NCBI GenBank assembly: GCA_964446235.1
Contig: CAYUNW010000001.1
Coordinates: forward strand, 62,001 to 126,000
Source of the DNA: CAYUNW01 sp964446235
GTDB taxonomy: Bacteria; Patescibacteriota; Microgenomatia; 2-02-FULL-39-11
Direction of reading: 5' to 3'
Length of the DNA stretch: 64,000 nucleotides
In this document: positions 45,404 through 53,164 of the stretch, in pieces
Layout: each line of letters begins with the position of its first letter
Numbering within the stretch: the first letter of the stretch is position 1
Notes under the pieces: generated by a model
What the model saw: only the letters and a program-made list of their open reading frames with translations
Databases searched by the model: none
Told to the model about the DNA's origin: nothing
Position numbers and translations under genes: made by a program

Positions 45404-46930
45404 TTAAATATTTTCTTCCCTTACTCTATATTGTAATGCCTCGCTTATATGATATGGCGAAATTTCTATAGATTTTTCTAAATCTGCAATAGTTCTGGAA
45501 ATTTTTAAAACTCGATAATAACTTCTTGCAGATAAATTTAAACTTACAACTGCATTTCGAATAAGACTTAGACATTCGGAAGACAGTTTTATATATTCTT
45601 TTACGGCTCTTGAAGTTAAATCAGAATTACACGTGTAAATGGTTTTCGAATATCTTTGTGTTTGCAAATCTCTTGCTCTTTGGATCCTGATTTTGATAAT
45701 TTTAGATTCTTCACTCTTCTGATCAACTGTCAATCTTTCTACCCTCACAGGAGGTAAATTAATATGTAAATCAATCCTGTCTAAAATCGGTCCAGAAATT
45801 CTTTTCTGATATTGAAGAATTTTTCCAGGTAAACAATTGCATTTTCTGACTTCATCACCATAAAATCCACAGGGACAGGGATTTGCAGCAGCAACCAATA
45901 TAAATTTTGCTGGATAACTAAGAGTTCCGGCTGCTCTTGATATTGTAACAATTCCATCCTCCATTGGCTGCCTCAAAGATTCTAAAACATGACGCGGATA
46001 TTCAGGAAACTCGTCCAAAAATAACACTCCTCGATGAGCTAAAGATATTTCTCCCGGCATAGGTTTTGCACCACCACCAATCAAGCCGATTCTGCTAGTG
46101 GTATGATGTGGAGCTCTAAACGGTCTTGTTTTTATTATCGCCTCACCAATAGGAATATTACCCGTAATAGAATATATTTTTGTTACTTCTAATGCTTCTG
46201 ACTCTGTCAGATCTGGAAGTATTCCGGGTAACGCTCTTGCCAACATCGTTTTCCCCGCTCCAGGTACCCCTTTTATAAAAAGGTTGTGACCTCCAGCCGC
46301 TGATATTTCAAATACTCTTTTTGCTTGCTCTTGTCCTTTAATATCGGAGAAATCAAATTCGCTATTTATATCAATTTTCAATTTGGTAAATGGTGTATAA
46401 GGATATTTTTCTATTGTTTTAATACCAGCAAAATGTTTATAAATTGTAATTAAGCTCTCAACAGGATAAACATCAACACCTTTAATTACGGATGCTTCCT
46501 GAGCATTTGTGCTGGGTAAAAATATTGATTTGTATCCTTTATTTTTTGCCAAAATCATCATCGGTAAGATTCCTTTTGTGTGTCTTAAAGTACCGTCAAG
46601 TGATAATTCTCCTAAAACCAAAATTTTGTCGGAATATGCTTTTAATTGTCCGGAGGCTATCAAAATACCTAAAGCTATAGGCAAATCATATGATGGTCCT
46701 TCTTTTGGTATATCTGCAGGAGCTAAATTTACTGTAATCCTGTGTGTAGGAAACTCAGCTCCTGAATTTTTAATTGCTGCTCTAACTCTTTCTTTTGATT
46801 CCTCTATTGATTTTGATGGCAACCCAACAATGGTAAATGAAGGTAAGCTTTTCAAGTAAATATCAACTTCTACAGTGATTGTAATAGGGTCTAAACCGAC
46901 AGTTGCTCCGGACAGAACTTTAGCCAGCAT
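45404..46930 (-). CDS. comM: ComM/YifB-type Mg-chelatase-like AAA+ ATPase
   Basis: 508 residues. N-terminal Lon-protease-like ChlI domain (starts LAKVLSGATVGLDPI), central AAA+ core with Walker A GVPGAGKTMLARALPG and Walker B GVLFLDEFPE, and a C-terminal region with LNLSARSYYRVLKISRTIADL. ComM helps branch migration of incoming DNA during natural transformation; such genes are common in these genomes together with competence pili. Ordinary length. Confidence 0.92.
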   Translation of the reverse strand: MLAKVLSGATVGLDPITITVEVDIYLKSLPSFTIVGLPSKSIEESKERVRAAIKNSGAEFPTHRITVNLAPADIPKEGPSYDLPIALGILIASGQLKAYSDKILVLGELSLDGTLRHTKGILPMMILAKNKGYKSIFLPSTNAQEASVIKGVDVYPVESLITIYKHFAGIKTIEKYPYTPFTKLKIDINSEFDFSDIKGQEQAKRVFEISAAGGHNLFIKGVPGAGKTMLARALPGILPDLTESEALEVTKIYSITGNIPIGEAIIKTRPFRAPHHTTSRIGLIGGGAKPMPGEISLAHRGVLFLDEFPEYPRHVLESLRQPMEDGIVTISRAAGTLSYPAKFILVAAANPCPCGFYGDEVRKCNCLPGKILQYQKRISGPILDRIDLHINLPPVRVERLTVDQKSEESKIIKIRIQRARDLQTQRYSKTIYTCNSDLTSRAVKEYIKLSSECLSLIRNAVVSLNLSARSYYRVLKISRTIADLEKSIEISPYHISEALQYRVREENI

Positions 46931-46943
46931 ATTCTCAGTATAT

Positions 46944-46984
46944 AGTATTAAGTATGAAGTATTAAGTATGTAGTATTCAGTATA
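46944..46984. repeat. three tandem copies of a 14-base unit
   Basis: AGTATTAAGTATG occurs at 46944-46956 and 46958-46970 with a 14-base period, and a degenerate third copy (TAGTATTCAGTAT) follows. It lies just upstream of comM on that gene's 5' side; role unknown. Confidence 0.7.
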
Positions 46985-47040
46985 AAAAGCAGAGAAGAAA
47001 ATCTTGAGCGAAAATTAAAAATTACTAAAAGTAAGGCTAT

Positions 47041-47060
47041 TTGAGAACCGTCCCCTTTGA
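47041..47060. other. gene-free stretch with GAACCGTCCCC motif (possible transposon end remnant)
   Basis: The interval 46985-47143 holds no gene. It contains TTGAGAACCGTCCCCTTTGA, which I recall from sequences near REP-associated/IS200-like elements. No transposase is present, so this is at most a footprint. Confidence 0.3.
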
Positions 47061-47143
47061 TAATTTTTGAAATCTGGATTGTCAAAATAGGAACTTTCAT
47101 CCCAAAGGTAGAATTTAGATTTAAAGGTATTTTAACTTTCTAT

Positions 47144-47773
47144 TTAATTACACCGCTCAAATGCCGGTAAATGCTTCTCTTCTGATGCATTCATGAGATT
47201 TGTAAAAACATTTTCAATATCAACATACTGACTGACAGCTGGTAATAACTTATCCTTATAAAGCTTAGCATTGGCTATTTCCGCATCTACTCCGATTTGA
47301 CAAGCCTCCTTCAAGGTAGACGGAGCAGTAACTTTGGATGCCCAGCTGTTTTCAGGCACAATTAGTCCATATTTATCATAAACTGCTTTTAGTGAAGCTA
47401 TATGCTGTTCTTCTGCGCCTTTTATCATAGAAAAAGGTCTTACCGCCCCAAGCTTTGCAATAACCGCTTCATAGGTAGCTAAAGCTTTATACTCATCATT
47501 TATTGCCTCATCTAACGCGTCTTTGGCTTCTGGCGATAATTCTCCTGCCGGATATTCAAGATTATCAACATAAAGACAATCATCGGAAAGGCAATTACCC
47601 CTACTTGGCTGTTCTGTCTGATTTCTTCTCTGTCCCTTTCCAATATTAACGGTATCAGCCTGAGTTAAAGATTGCGAAATGTCACCAGCTTGTTTTGACT
47701 GTATAAGAGCATATCCTCCAATTAATCCCGCAATCAATACTATACCTGTATACATTAGTGTTTTGCTATTCAT
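47144..47773 (-). CDS. DUF2202 ferritin-like protein, membrane anchored or secreted
   Basis: 209 residues. An N-terminal hydrophobic segment (about 5-23) is followed by a linker with a Cys pair and a four-helix ferritin-like domain (about 78-209). DEAINDEYKALATYEAVI and GAEEQHIASL supply the first Glu/His pair of a possible di-iron site; DAEIANAKLY and ASEEKHLPAFERC supply the second. Function unknown; metal binding outside the cytoplasm is inferred. It is downstream of a small secreted protein gene on the same strand. Confidence 0.82.
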   Translation of the reverse strand: MNSKTLMYTGIVLIAGLIGGYALIQSKQAGDISQSLTQADTVNIGKGQRRNQTEQPSRGNCLSDDCLYVDNLEYPAGELSPEAKDALDEAINDEYKALATYEAVIAKLGAVRPFSMIKGAEEQHIASLKAVYDKYGLIVPENSWASKVTAPSTLKEACQIGVDAEIANAKLYKDKLLPAVSQYVDIENVFTNLMNASEEKHLPAFERCN

Positions 47774-47815
47774 TTTTATTCACTCCCTTAATTTTTAATT
47801 ATACTTTAATTATCA

Positions 47816-47854
47816 CGCCTTTTTCCCCCGCAAATCTTTATGCGGGGGAAGGCG
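47816..47854. repeat. GC-rich inverted repeat between two secreted-protein genes
   Basis: Arms CGCC...TTCCCCCGCA and TGCGGGGGAA-GGCG around an 8-base loop; about 14 pairs with an A/T bulge on one side. There is no long T run on the minus strand, so it is a weak terminator there; it may stop read-through, protect or process mRNA. Confidence 0.65.
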
Positions 47855-47869
47855 AGAATATATACTTAT

Positions 47870-48241
47870 TTATTTTTTTCTTCCTAGACCCATTCCTTGA
47901 CCTTTACCTGAACCGTTTCTTAATCCTAATCCCAGTTCCTGTCTGATTTTGTTGGCTTCTTCAGTTTTGCCTTCTTCTGTCAGTTTATGAGCTTGGGCAA
48001 ATTTGGGAAAATTTCCTTCGTTGATAACTTGAGTCACTCTTCCTTTGTCCTGCATCAAATTCTTCCAAGCATTGTAATCGTTATTGGCAAAAGCTTTTTC
48101 CATAGCTTCGTGTCTCTCTGGACTGTAATTTGGTCCCTGTTTATTCGGGTCACCCTGATATGCAAAAGTTTGTTTTGCAAATACTGCTGTAATAGCAAGA
48201 GAAATTATAGTTGCTGACAAAATTAATTTTTTGTTTTTCAT
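47870..48241 (-). CDS. small secreted protein of unknown function
   Basis: 123 residues from the ATG at 48241, which sits 8 bases after GGAGG (the GTG at 48250 lies inside that site). Signal peptide about 1-26 ending AKQTFAYQ. The mature part is helical, with a KLTEEGKTEEANKIRQELG segment and a Gly-rich, basic C-terminus. Resembles small periplasmic DUF2680-like or CpxP-like helical proteins only in general pattern. Probably co-transcribed with the DUF2202 gene. Confidence 0.65.
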   Translation of the reverse strand: MKNKKLILSATIISLAITAVFAKQTFAYQGDPNKQGPNYSPERHEAMEKAFANNDYNAWKNLMQDKGRVTQVINEGNFPKFAQAHKLTEEGKTEEANKIRQELGLGLRNGSGKGQGMGLGRKK

Positions 48242-48326
48242 TTTTTTCACCTCCTTTCTTATTTAATAAATGGAATAATAACCTACAAAACTGAGAACAA
48301 ACTGAAAAAATAGGATTAACAATTAA

Positions 48327-49607
48327 TTAAAATGGGAATTTAGGATAATATGACTTTTTAGTTAATTGATGTTCAATCATTATGAGCCTATTATATTTTG
48401 CTGTTCGCTCACTTCTGGCCGGTGCTCCGGTCTTAATCTGCCCTATACCCATAGCTACAGATAAATCCGCGATAAACGTATCTTCGGTTTCACCGCTTCT
48501 ATGGGAAATTATTGCTGACATATTGTTTTTAAGAGCAAGCAAAATCGCGTCTATAGTCTCTGTGAGGGTACCAATCTGGTTAAGCTTGATAAGAATTGAG
48601 TTGGTGGTTTTTTCTTTAATGCCTTTTTGTAAACGCTTAACGTTTGTTACGTATAAATCATCACCTACAATTTGTTTTGTTTTACCTACTATCTGTGTAA
48701 ACTTGGTAAACGCACTCCAATCATCTTCGGCAAAAATATCTTCCATGGAAATTATCGGATATTTCTCCAGTAATTGCTGATAAAAAACAATCAATTCATC
48801 ACTGGTGACAGTTTTTCCTTCTTTATTTAGGATGTACTTACCGTTTTTATAAAATTCCGAAGCCGCGGAATCTATACCAAAGGATATGTCGCTTCCAAGT
48901 TTAAATCCACCCTTTTTGATAGCTTCAGACATCATTTCAAAAGGCTCAATGTTGGATTTCACAGCCGGGGCAAAACCCCCTTCATCTCCAACAGTTATAG
49001 AGTAGCCTTTGTCTTTTATCACTTTTTTCAGAATTTGATATACTTCCACATTCATCCTTATAGCTTCCTGAATTGATTTGGCACCTACAGGAAAAAGCAT
49101 GTATTCCTGAATATCTGTAGCCCAATTGGCATGCTTGCCGCCATTCATGACATTCATCTCTGGAATAGGCATAATAAATTTACCTTGAAAATAAGGATTA
49201 AATCTAGCTAAATACTCATACAGTTCTTTCTTTTCATAATTAGCCTCTGCCCTTGCTACAGCTAAAGAAACCGCTAGTATAGCATTGGCTCCCAACCTGC
49301 TTTTATCTTCGGTTCCATCAAGCTCAATCATAATCTGATCAATTTTTTTCTGCTCATTGGCTTCAATATCTACTAATGAATCGGAAATCAATGTATTTAC
49401 ATATCCAACAGCTTTCAATACGCCTAACCCCTGATAACGGTTATTTGCATTATCACGAAGTTCTTTTGCTTCATATTTGCCCGTTGATGCACCAGAAGGT
49501 ACCGCAGACCAACCTACTGAACCATCTTTAAGGATGACTGTTGCACCAACTGTAGGATTACCTCTACTATCTAATATCTCTTCAGCTAATATTTTTGCTA
49601 TCTGCAT
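48327..49607 (-). CDS. eno: enolase
   Basis: 426 residues, full length. N-terminal EILDSRGNPTVG and SGASTGKYEA; GGKHANWATDIQE; catalytic region VGDEGGFAPA; metal ligand in SMEDIFAEDDW; LIKLNQIGTLTE (catalytic Lys) and SHRSGETEDTFIADL. Converts 2-phosphoglycerate to phosphoenolpyruvate in glycolysis. Confidence 0.97.
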   Translation of the reverse strand: MQIAKILAEEILDSRGNPTVGATVILKDGSVGWSAVPSGASTGKYEAKELRDNANNRYQGLGVLKAVGYVNTLISDSLVDIEANEQKKIDQIMIELDGTEDKSRLGANAILAVSLAVARAEANYEKKELYEYLARFNPYFQGKFIMPIPEMNVMNGGKHANWATDIQEYMLFPVGAKSIQEAIRMNVEVYQILKKVIKDKGYSITVGDEGGFAPAVKSNIEPFEMMSEAIKKGGFKLGSDISFGIDSAASEFYKNGKYILNKEGKTVTSDELIVFYQQLLEKYPIISMEDIFAEDDWSAFTKFTQIVGKTKQIVGDDLYVTNVKRLQKGIKEKTTNSILIKLNQIGTLTETIDAILLALKNNMSAIISHRSGETEDTFIADLSVAMGIGQIKTGAPARSERTAKYNRLIMIEHQLTKKSYYPKFPF

Positions 49608-49680
49608 ATTTATCTTATAGAAATAATAATAACTCTTTAAAAATATAACTTAAAGTAGACAATAACATACATAAATATTT

Positions 49681-49686
49681 TATAAT
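49681..49686 (+). promoter_or_regulatory. -10 element immediately before the C39-like peptidase gene
   Basis: Exact TATAAT whose end is 6 bases before the ATG at 49693; TAGACA at 49656-49661 is a possible -35 with a long 19-base spacer. Transcription would begin at the start codon (leaderless). Confidence 0.5.
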
Positions 49687-49692
49687 ATTTTC

Positions 49693-51702
49693 ATGGATTA
49701 TATCGGACCGATTCATGGTTCTTCATTAATTCCTCCTTTCTTTTTGTCGATTTTTTTTCTAATTGTTGTTTTTATAAATACTTTTTTAATCATTTTTATA
49801 AAAAAGAAGTATTTTAATTTAAACTATCTGATAAAAATATCCATCCTTTTTAAATCTAATATATTTGCTTTCTCCGGCTTGCTTATGGTATTAGCTTTGA
49901 TTGCTTTACACATATTACTACCTCAACCTCAAGCCATAATATCATTCACAGAAAACATACAAAACAACCCTTCCGGCCCAATTATCATTGAATTTACAAA
50001 ACCCGTGATGAGAAAAAATATAATAAAATCCATATTTCCGGAAATTCCAGGAAGATGGGTATTTGCCAGTCCAATTTATTCAACTCATCTTTATACGAAA
50101 CTTTATTTCTTTCCTCAAAATACTTTGAAATCTGATACTGTATATACAATTAAACTTGAGGGAGTAAAAAACTTTCTGCAAACCGGAGACGGTATGGATT
50201 ATAATCTTACTTATAAAACTTCTGATTCTGCAAAAATATCAAAAATCAATTTCGTAAATAATTTAAATACTAAAAATGATATTTCTGAACTGGAAGTATA
50301 TTTTGATAAACCAATAGAACCCACTGAAAACTTTTATTTTTCTTTTTTTCCTGATATAAATTATGAAAAAATTTATAACACTGCAAATAATTCTTATTCA
50401 CTAATCTTAAAACAACCTCTGACGGAAAATATTCCATATTTGTTTAAAGCATATAAAGAAAACTTGACACTTGACACGCAAACGACTGAAGTCGTAGCTA
50501 GATCTAATGCTCAATTAGTATACAAAAGCTATCTTAATTCTGACGTACTAGGTCTAACATCTTTTTCACCGGATACTGACATTGCTCTGTTACGTATTCC
50601 AATAGTCATCACTTTCGCTGATCCAATGGAGAAAACGTCAGTAGAAAATAATTTTTCTATATCTCCTTTTACCGATGGCAAAATTGAATGGAAAGATGAT
50701 TTTATTATGGTATTTACTCCTTTAAAATATCTGCCTGATACCAAATACACTGTATTCATTTCAAAAGAAGCGCTATTACAAAACGGAAAAAAGTTAAACG
50801 AAGATATTAATCAATCATTTACCACTATAGGAAAAGTCAGAATTTTAGATACTTTTCCTAAAAATGGCTGGACGGAAGTCTCAGTAGACAACAATATCAA
50901 AATTAGTTTCAATCAACCTGTTGATAAACAATCTGCAGAAAATCATTTTTCTATTTCTCCTTTAGTTTCTGGAAAATTTACTTGGGAAGACTATACACTG
51001 ATTTTCAATCCTGATGATTATTTATCATATGAAACCGAATATCAAATTAAAATCTCAAAAAATATCCCTAGTTTAATTGGATTAGATTCGGATGAAGATT
51101 ATAATTTCAATTTTACTACTCAAAATTCTACTACCAATTTAAAAGTACCACAACTTTTACAAAAATATGCTTTATCATGTGAAATTGCAGCTTTACGGAT
51201 GGTATTGGCATACAGAGGCGTTAGTGTAGATGAAGATTTTCTTCTTTCAAAAATCGGTACAGATAATACCCCAAAAACCAATAATACATGGGGCAATCCA
51301 TATATGGCATTTGTCGGTAACGTCAGAGGTAGACAAATGCATACAGGATACGGAGTATATTGGGAACCTATAGCCAATGTTGCAAATTTATTCCGTTATG
51401 CAAAGTCATTCCAAAATTGGTCGCTTACTCAAATTACTGAATCTTTGGAAAAAGGCCATCCTGTAATAGTCTGGGTAAATGTACAAAAAGGATCCCCTAC
51501 AAATTGGTATACTACTGGAGGCGATAATATTTATGCTGTAACTGACGAACATGCAGTGGTAGTTACCGGTTTTGTAGGAACAGCAAAAAATCCTTCATAT
51601 TTAATTATCAATGATCCTCTTTCAGGACAAGTCTATTGGGATAGAAATTTATTCGAAAAAAAATGGAGCATGTTTCATCAAAGCGGGGTAATCGTATATT
51701 AA
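49693..51702 (+). CDS. cell-surface protein with Ig-like (Big_5/SbsA) repeats and C39-like cysteine peptidase domain
   Basis: 669 residues. Two N-terminal membrane segments (about 13-36 and 53-75). Three or more Ig-like repeats follow, two of them near-copies with VDNNIKISFNQPVDK and the FSISP...G motif, each ending in a FTT strand. The C-terminal domain (about 480-669) is Peptidase_C39_2-like: Cys496 in SCEIAALRM, His620 in DEHAVVVTGF and Asp641 in INDPLSG. It probably cleaves peptides or peptidoglycan cross-bridges at the cell surface; substrate unknown. Confidence 0.82.
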   Translation: MDYIGPIHGSSLIPPFFLSIFFLIVVFINTFLIIFIKKKYFNLNYLIKISILFKSNIFAFSGLLMVLALIALHILLPQPQAIISFTENIQNNPSGPIIIEFTKPVMRKNIIKSIFPEIPGRWVFASPIYSTHLYTKLYFFPQNTLKSDTVYTIKLEGVKNFLQTGDGMDYNLTYKTSDSAKISKINFVNNLNTKNDISELEVYFDKPIEPTENFYFSFFPDINYEKIYNTANNSYSLILKQPLTENIPYLFKAYKENLTLDTQTTEVVARSNAQLVYKSYLNSDVLGLTSFSPDTDIALLRIPIVITFADPMEKTSVENNFSISPFTDGKIEWKDDFIMVFTPLKYLPDTKYTVFISKEALLQNGKKLNEDINQSFTTIGKVRILDTFPKNGWTEVSVDNNIKISFNQPVDKQSAENHFSISPLVSGKFTWEDYTLIFNPDDYLSYETEYQIKISKNIPSLIGLDSDEDYNFNFTTQNSTTNLKVPQLLQKYALSCEIAALRMVLAYRGVSVDEDFLLSKIGTDNTPKTNNTWGNPYMAFVGNVRGRQMHTGYGVYWEPIANVANLFRYAKSFQNWSLTQITESLEKGHPVIVWVNVQKGSPTNWYTTGGDNIYAVTDEHAVVVTGFVGTAKNPSYLIINDPLSGQVYWDRNLFEKKWSMFHQSGVIVY

Positions 51703-51717
51703 AAAATTTTCCAATTA

Positions 51718-52203
51718 TTATAGTCCCATACGTGATATCAAATTTCCCAGAAAATGAGTAAAAAATACTACCAATATTGTAATAGTTAAATGTTCAATTA
51801 ATACTTCTTTAATATTCTCTTTATGTTGTTTAGCAATTATTGAACTTAAAATAGCAATTAATGTAAAACCCCATACGATACAAAATATTACTGCAAGGCT
51901 TAAATCAAATATCAATACTGGTAATACAAATGTTAATGCTGTCAAAAATTTTGCTATAAATGTGCTGAAAGTCGACTCCCATATCTCACGGTGATTCTTG
52001 TTTCTGTCAGATTCTTCAGACATATGTATGCCTAATGCATCGCTCATAGAGTCTGCTATCGCGATTATCAGTATCCCTCCAAGTACTGCTGTTTTTGAAT
52101 GTGTACCAGAACTTAAACCTACCAACAATCCTAATGTAGTAATTATTCCCGATGTCAAACCAAAACTTACGCCTGTTTTTAGAGATTGTTTAATCTTTAA
52201 CAT
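51718..52203 (-). CDS. VIT1/CCC1-like membrane transporter
   Basis: 161 residues with about five transmembrane helices. The N-terminus SFGLTSGIITTLGLLVGL and the following AIADSMSDALGIHMSEESD match the VIT/CCC1 iron/manganese transporter pattern, where acidic residues at helix ends bind metal. The usual cytosolic metal-binding helix is short here. Direction and metal are unknown. Its start overlaps the dsbB-like stop by 14 bases. Confidence 0.75.
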   Translation of the reverse strand: MLKIKQSLKTGVSFGLTSGIITTLGLLVGLSSGTHSKTAVLGGILIIAIADSMSDALGIHMSEESDRNKNHREIWESTFSTFIAKFLTALTFVLPVLIFDLSLAVIFCIVWGFTLIAILSSIIAKQHKENIKEVLIEHLTITILVVFFTHFLGNLISRMGL

Positions 52204-52735
52204 TTTTCCTTTTACTCAAAAATATTATTGTAGAAATATTCATCATAAATGCAGTAAAAGCCATCATGGGTATAGTTATATAACCAAACTCCATTACAAA
52301 AAGTTTACTACATGCAACACTGAATCCTGTAACATCACAGCTACCAATATTTATTAACCCTAATTGTGATAAATAATGATTAAACGAAACTACTACGCCA
52401 ATTATTGACAACATCAACCCATAACGCAACGCTTCATATTTTTTGTTTATTATTGCTAACAAATAAATAAAAACTTGTGGATACATGAAAATTCTCTGAT
52501 ACCAACATAGTTTACACGGCTGGTAACCGGCAATTTCTGAAAAAAAAAGACTCCCCAAAGTCGCTACCAAACTAACTATGAATACAATATATAAACGGTT
52601 ATCATCAATGAATTTAATAATATTATTATTTCGGAATTTTTTACAGAAATTTAATACGAAAATATATAAAACATAAAACTGACCAATTACAGTCAAATAT
52701 GAAAGCAATTTATTTATAACAATTACCAAGTTCAT
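52190..52735 (-). CDS. DsbB/BdbC-type disulfide bond oxidoreductase
   Basis: 181 residues with about five helices. The first periplasmic Cys pair is in PCKLCWYQRIFMYP (the DsbB CxxCWYQR signature) and the second pair is in SCDVTGFSVAC. It reoxidises a DsbA-type thiol oxidase and passes electrons to quinone. Partner thioredoxin-like proteins are encoded at 52743-53147 and 57122-57886. Confidence 0.9.
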   Translation of the reverse strand: MNLVIVINKLLSYLTVIGQFYVLYIFVLNFCKKFRNNNIIKFIDDNRLYIVFIVSLVATLGSLFFSEIAGYQPCKLCWYQRIFMYPQVFIYLLAIINKKYEALRYGLMLSIIGVVVSFNHYLSQLGLINIGSCDVTGFSVACSKLFVMEFGYITIPMMAFTAFMMNISTIIFLSKRKNVKD

Positions 52736-52742
52736 TATTTTA

Positions 52743-53147
52743 CTAAGGTATACTACATCCTGATTTTTCAGCTAATTTAGATAAACTCACCTCACCTTCC
52801 TCCCTTGTACCATCTCCAAATTCCCACGTAGGATAGGATTGAATATTTTTATCTTGGCATTCTTTATATTGTCCGTTTCCGTCTGGTGTAGAACATTCTA
52901 TATACGGTACGAATTTCTGAGATTTACCAAAGCTTTTTTTCTGATTTTGACAATGACTACACCAAAAAGCTCCATAAAATTTTGCACCTTTTTCACTTAA
53001 ACATTTAGCGAAAACGTCAAGTTTTCCCGGAGATTGTTGAATATAAATATATAATCCGATTAACATAATAACACCAGCAAAAATTAGCAAATTTTTGATA
53101 TTTTTATTGAATTTATTCATAGTGGACATTATATTCTTTTGAAGCAT
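52743..53147 (-). CDS. membrane-anchored thioredoxin-fold protein
   Basis: 134 residues. A single N-terminal transmembrane segment (about 18-36) and a thioredoxin-like domain with active site FWCSHCQNQKKSFG and a later cis-Pro segment, SYPTWEF. The pattern of GAKFYGAFWC and PYIEC is that of the thioredoxin domain linked to VKOR homologues. Start choice is uncertain (53147, 53129 or 53120). Acts outside the membrane in disulfide exchange with the adjacent DsbB-like protein. Confidence 0.85.
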   Translation of the reverse strand: MLQKNIMSTMNKFNKNIKNLLIFAGVIMLIGLYIYIQQSPGKLDVFAKCLSEKGAKFYGAFWCSHCQNQKKSFGKSQKFVPYIECSTPDGNGQYKECQDKNIQSYPTWEFGDGTREEGEVSLSKLAEKSGCSIP

Positions 53148-53164
53148 TTTTGTACATTATCTAC

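Noticed and set aside
46944..46984. Possible CRISPR array
   Set aside because: The 14-base units are directly adjacent with no spacers and there are only three.
47816..47854. Intrinsic terminator on the minus strand
   Set aside because: A strong stem, but the sequence after it on that strand lacks a T run. Reported as an inverted repeat instead.
49120..49607. Alternative start sites for enolase
   Set aside because: The full-length N-terminus matches the family (EILDSRGNPTVG), so the first ATG is kept.
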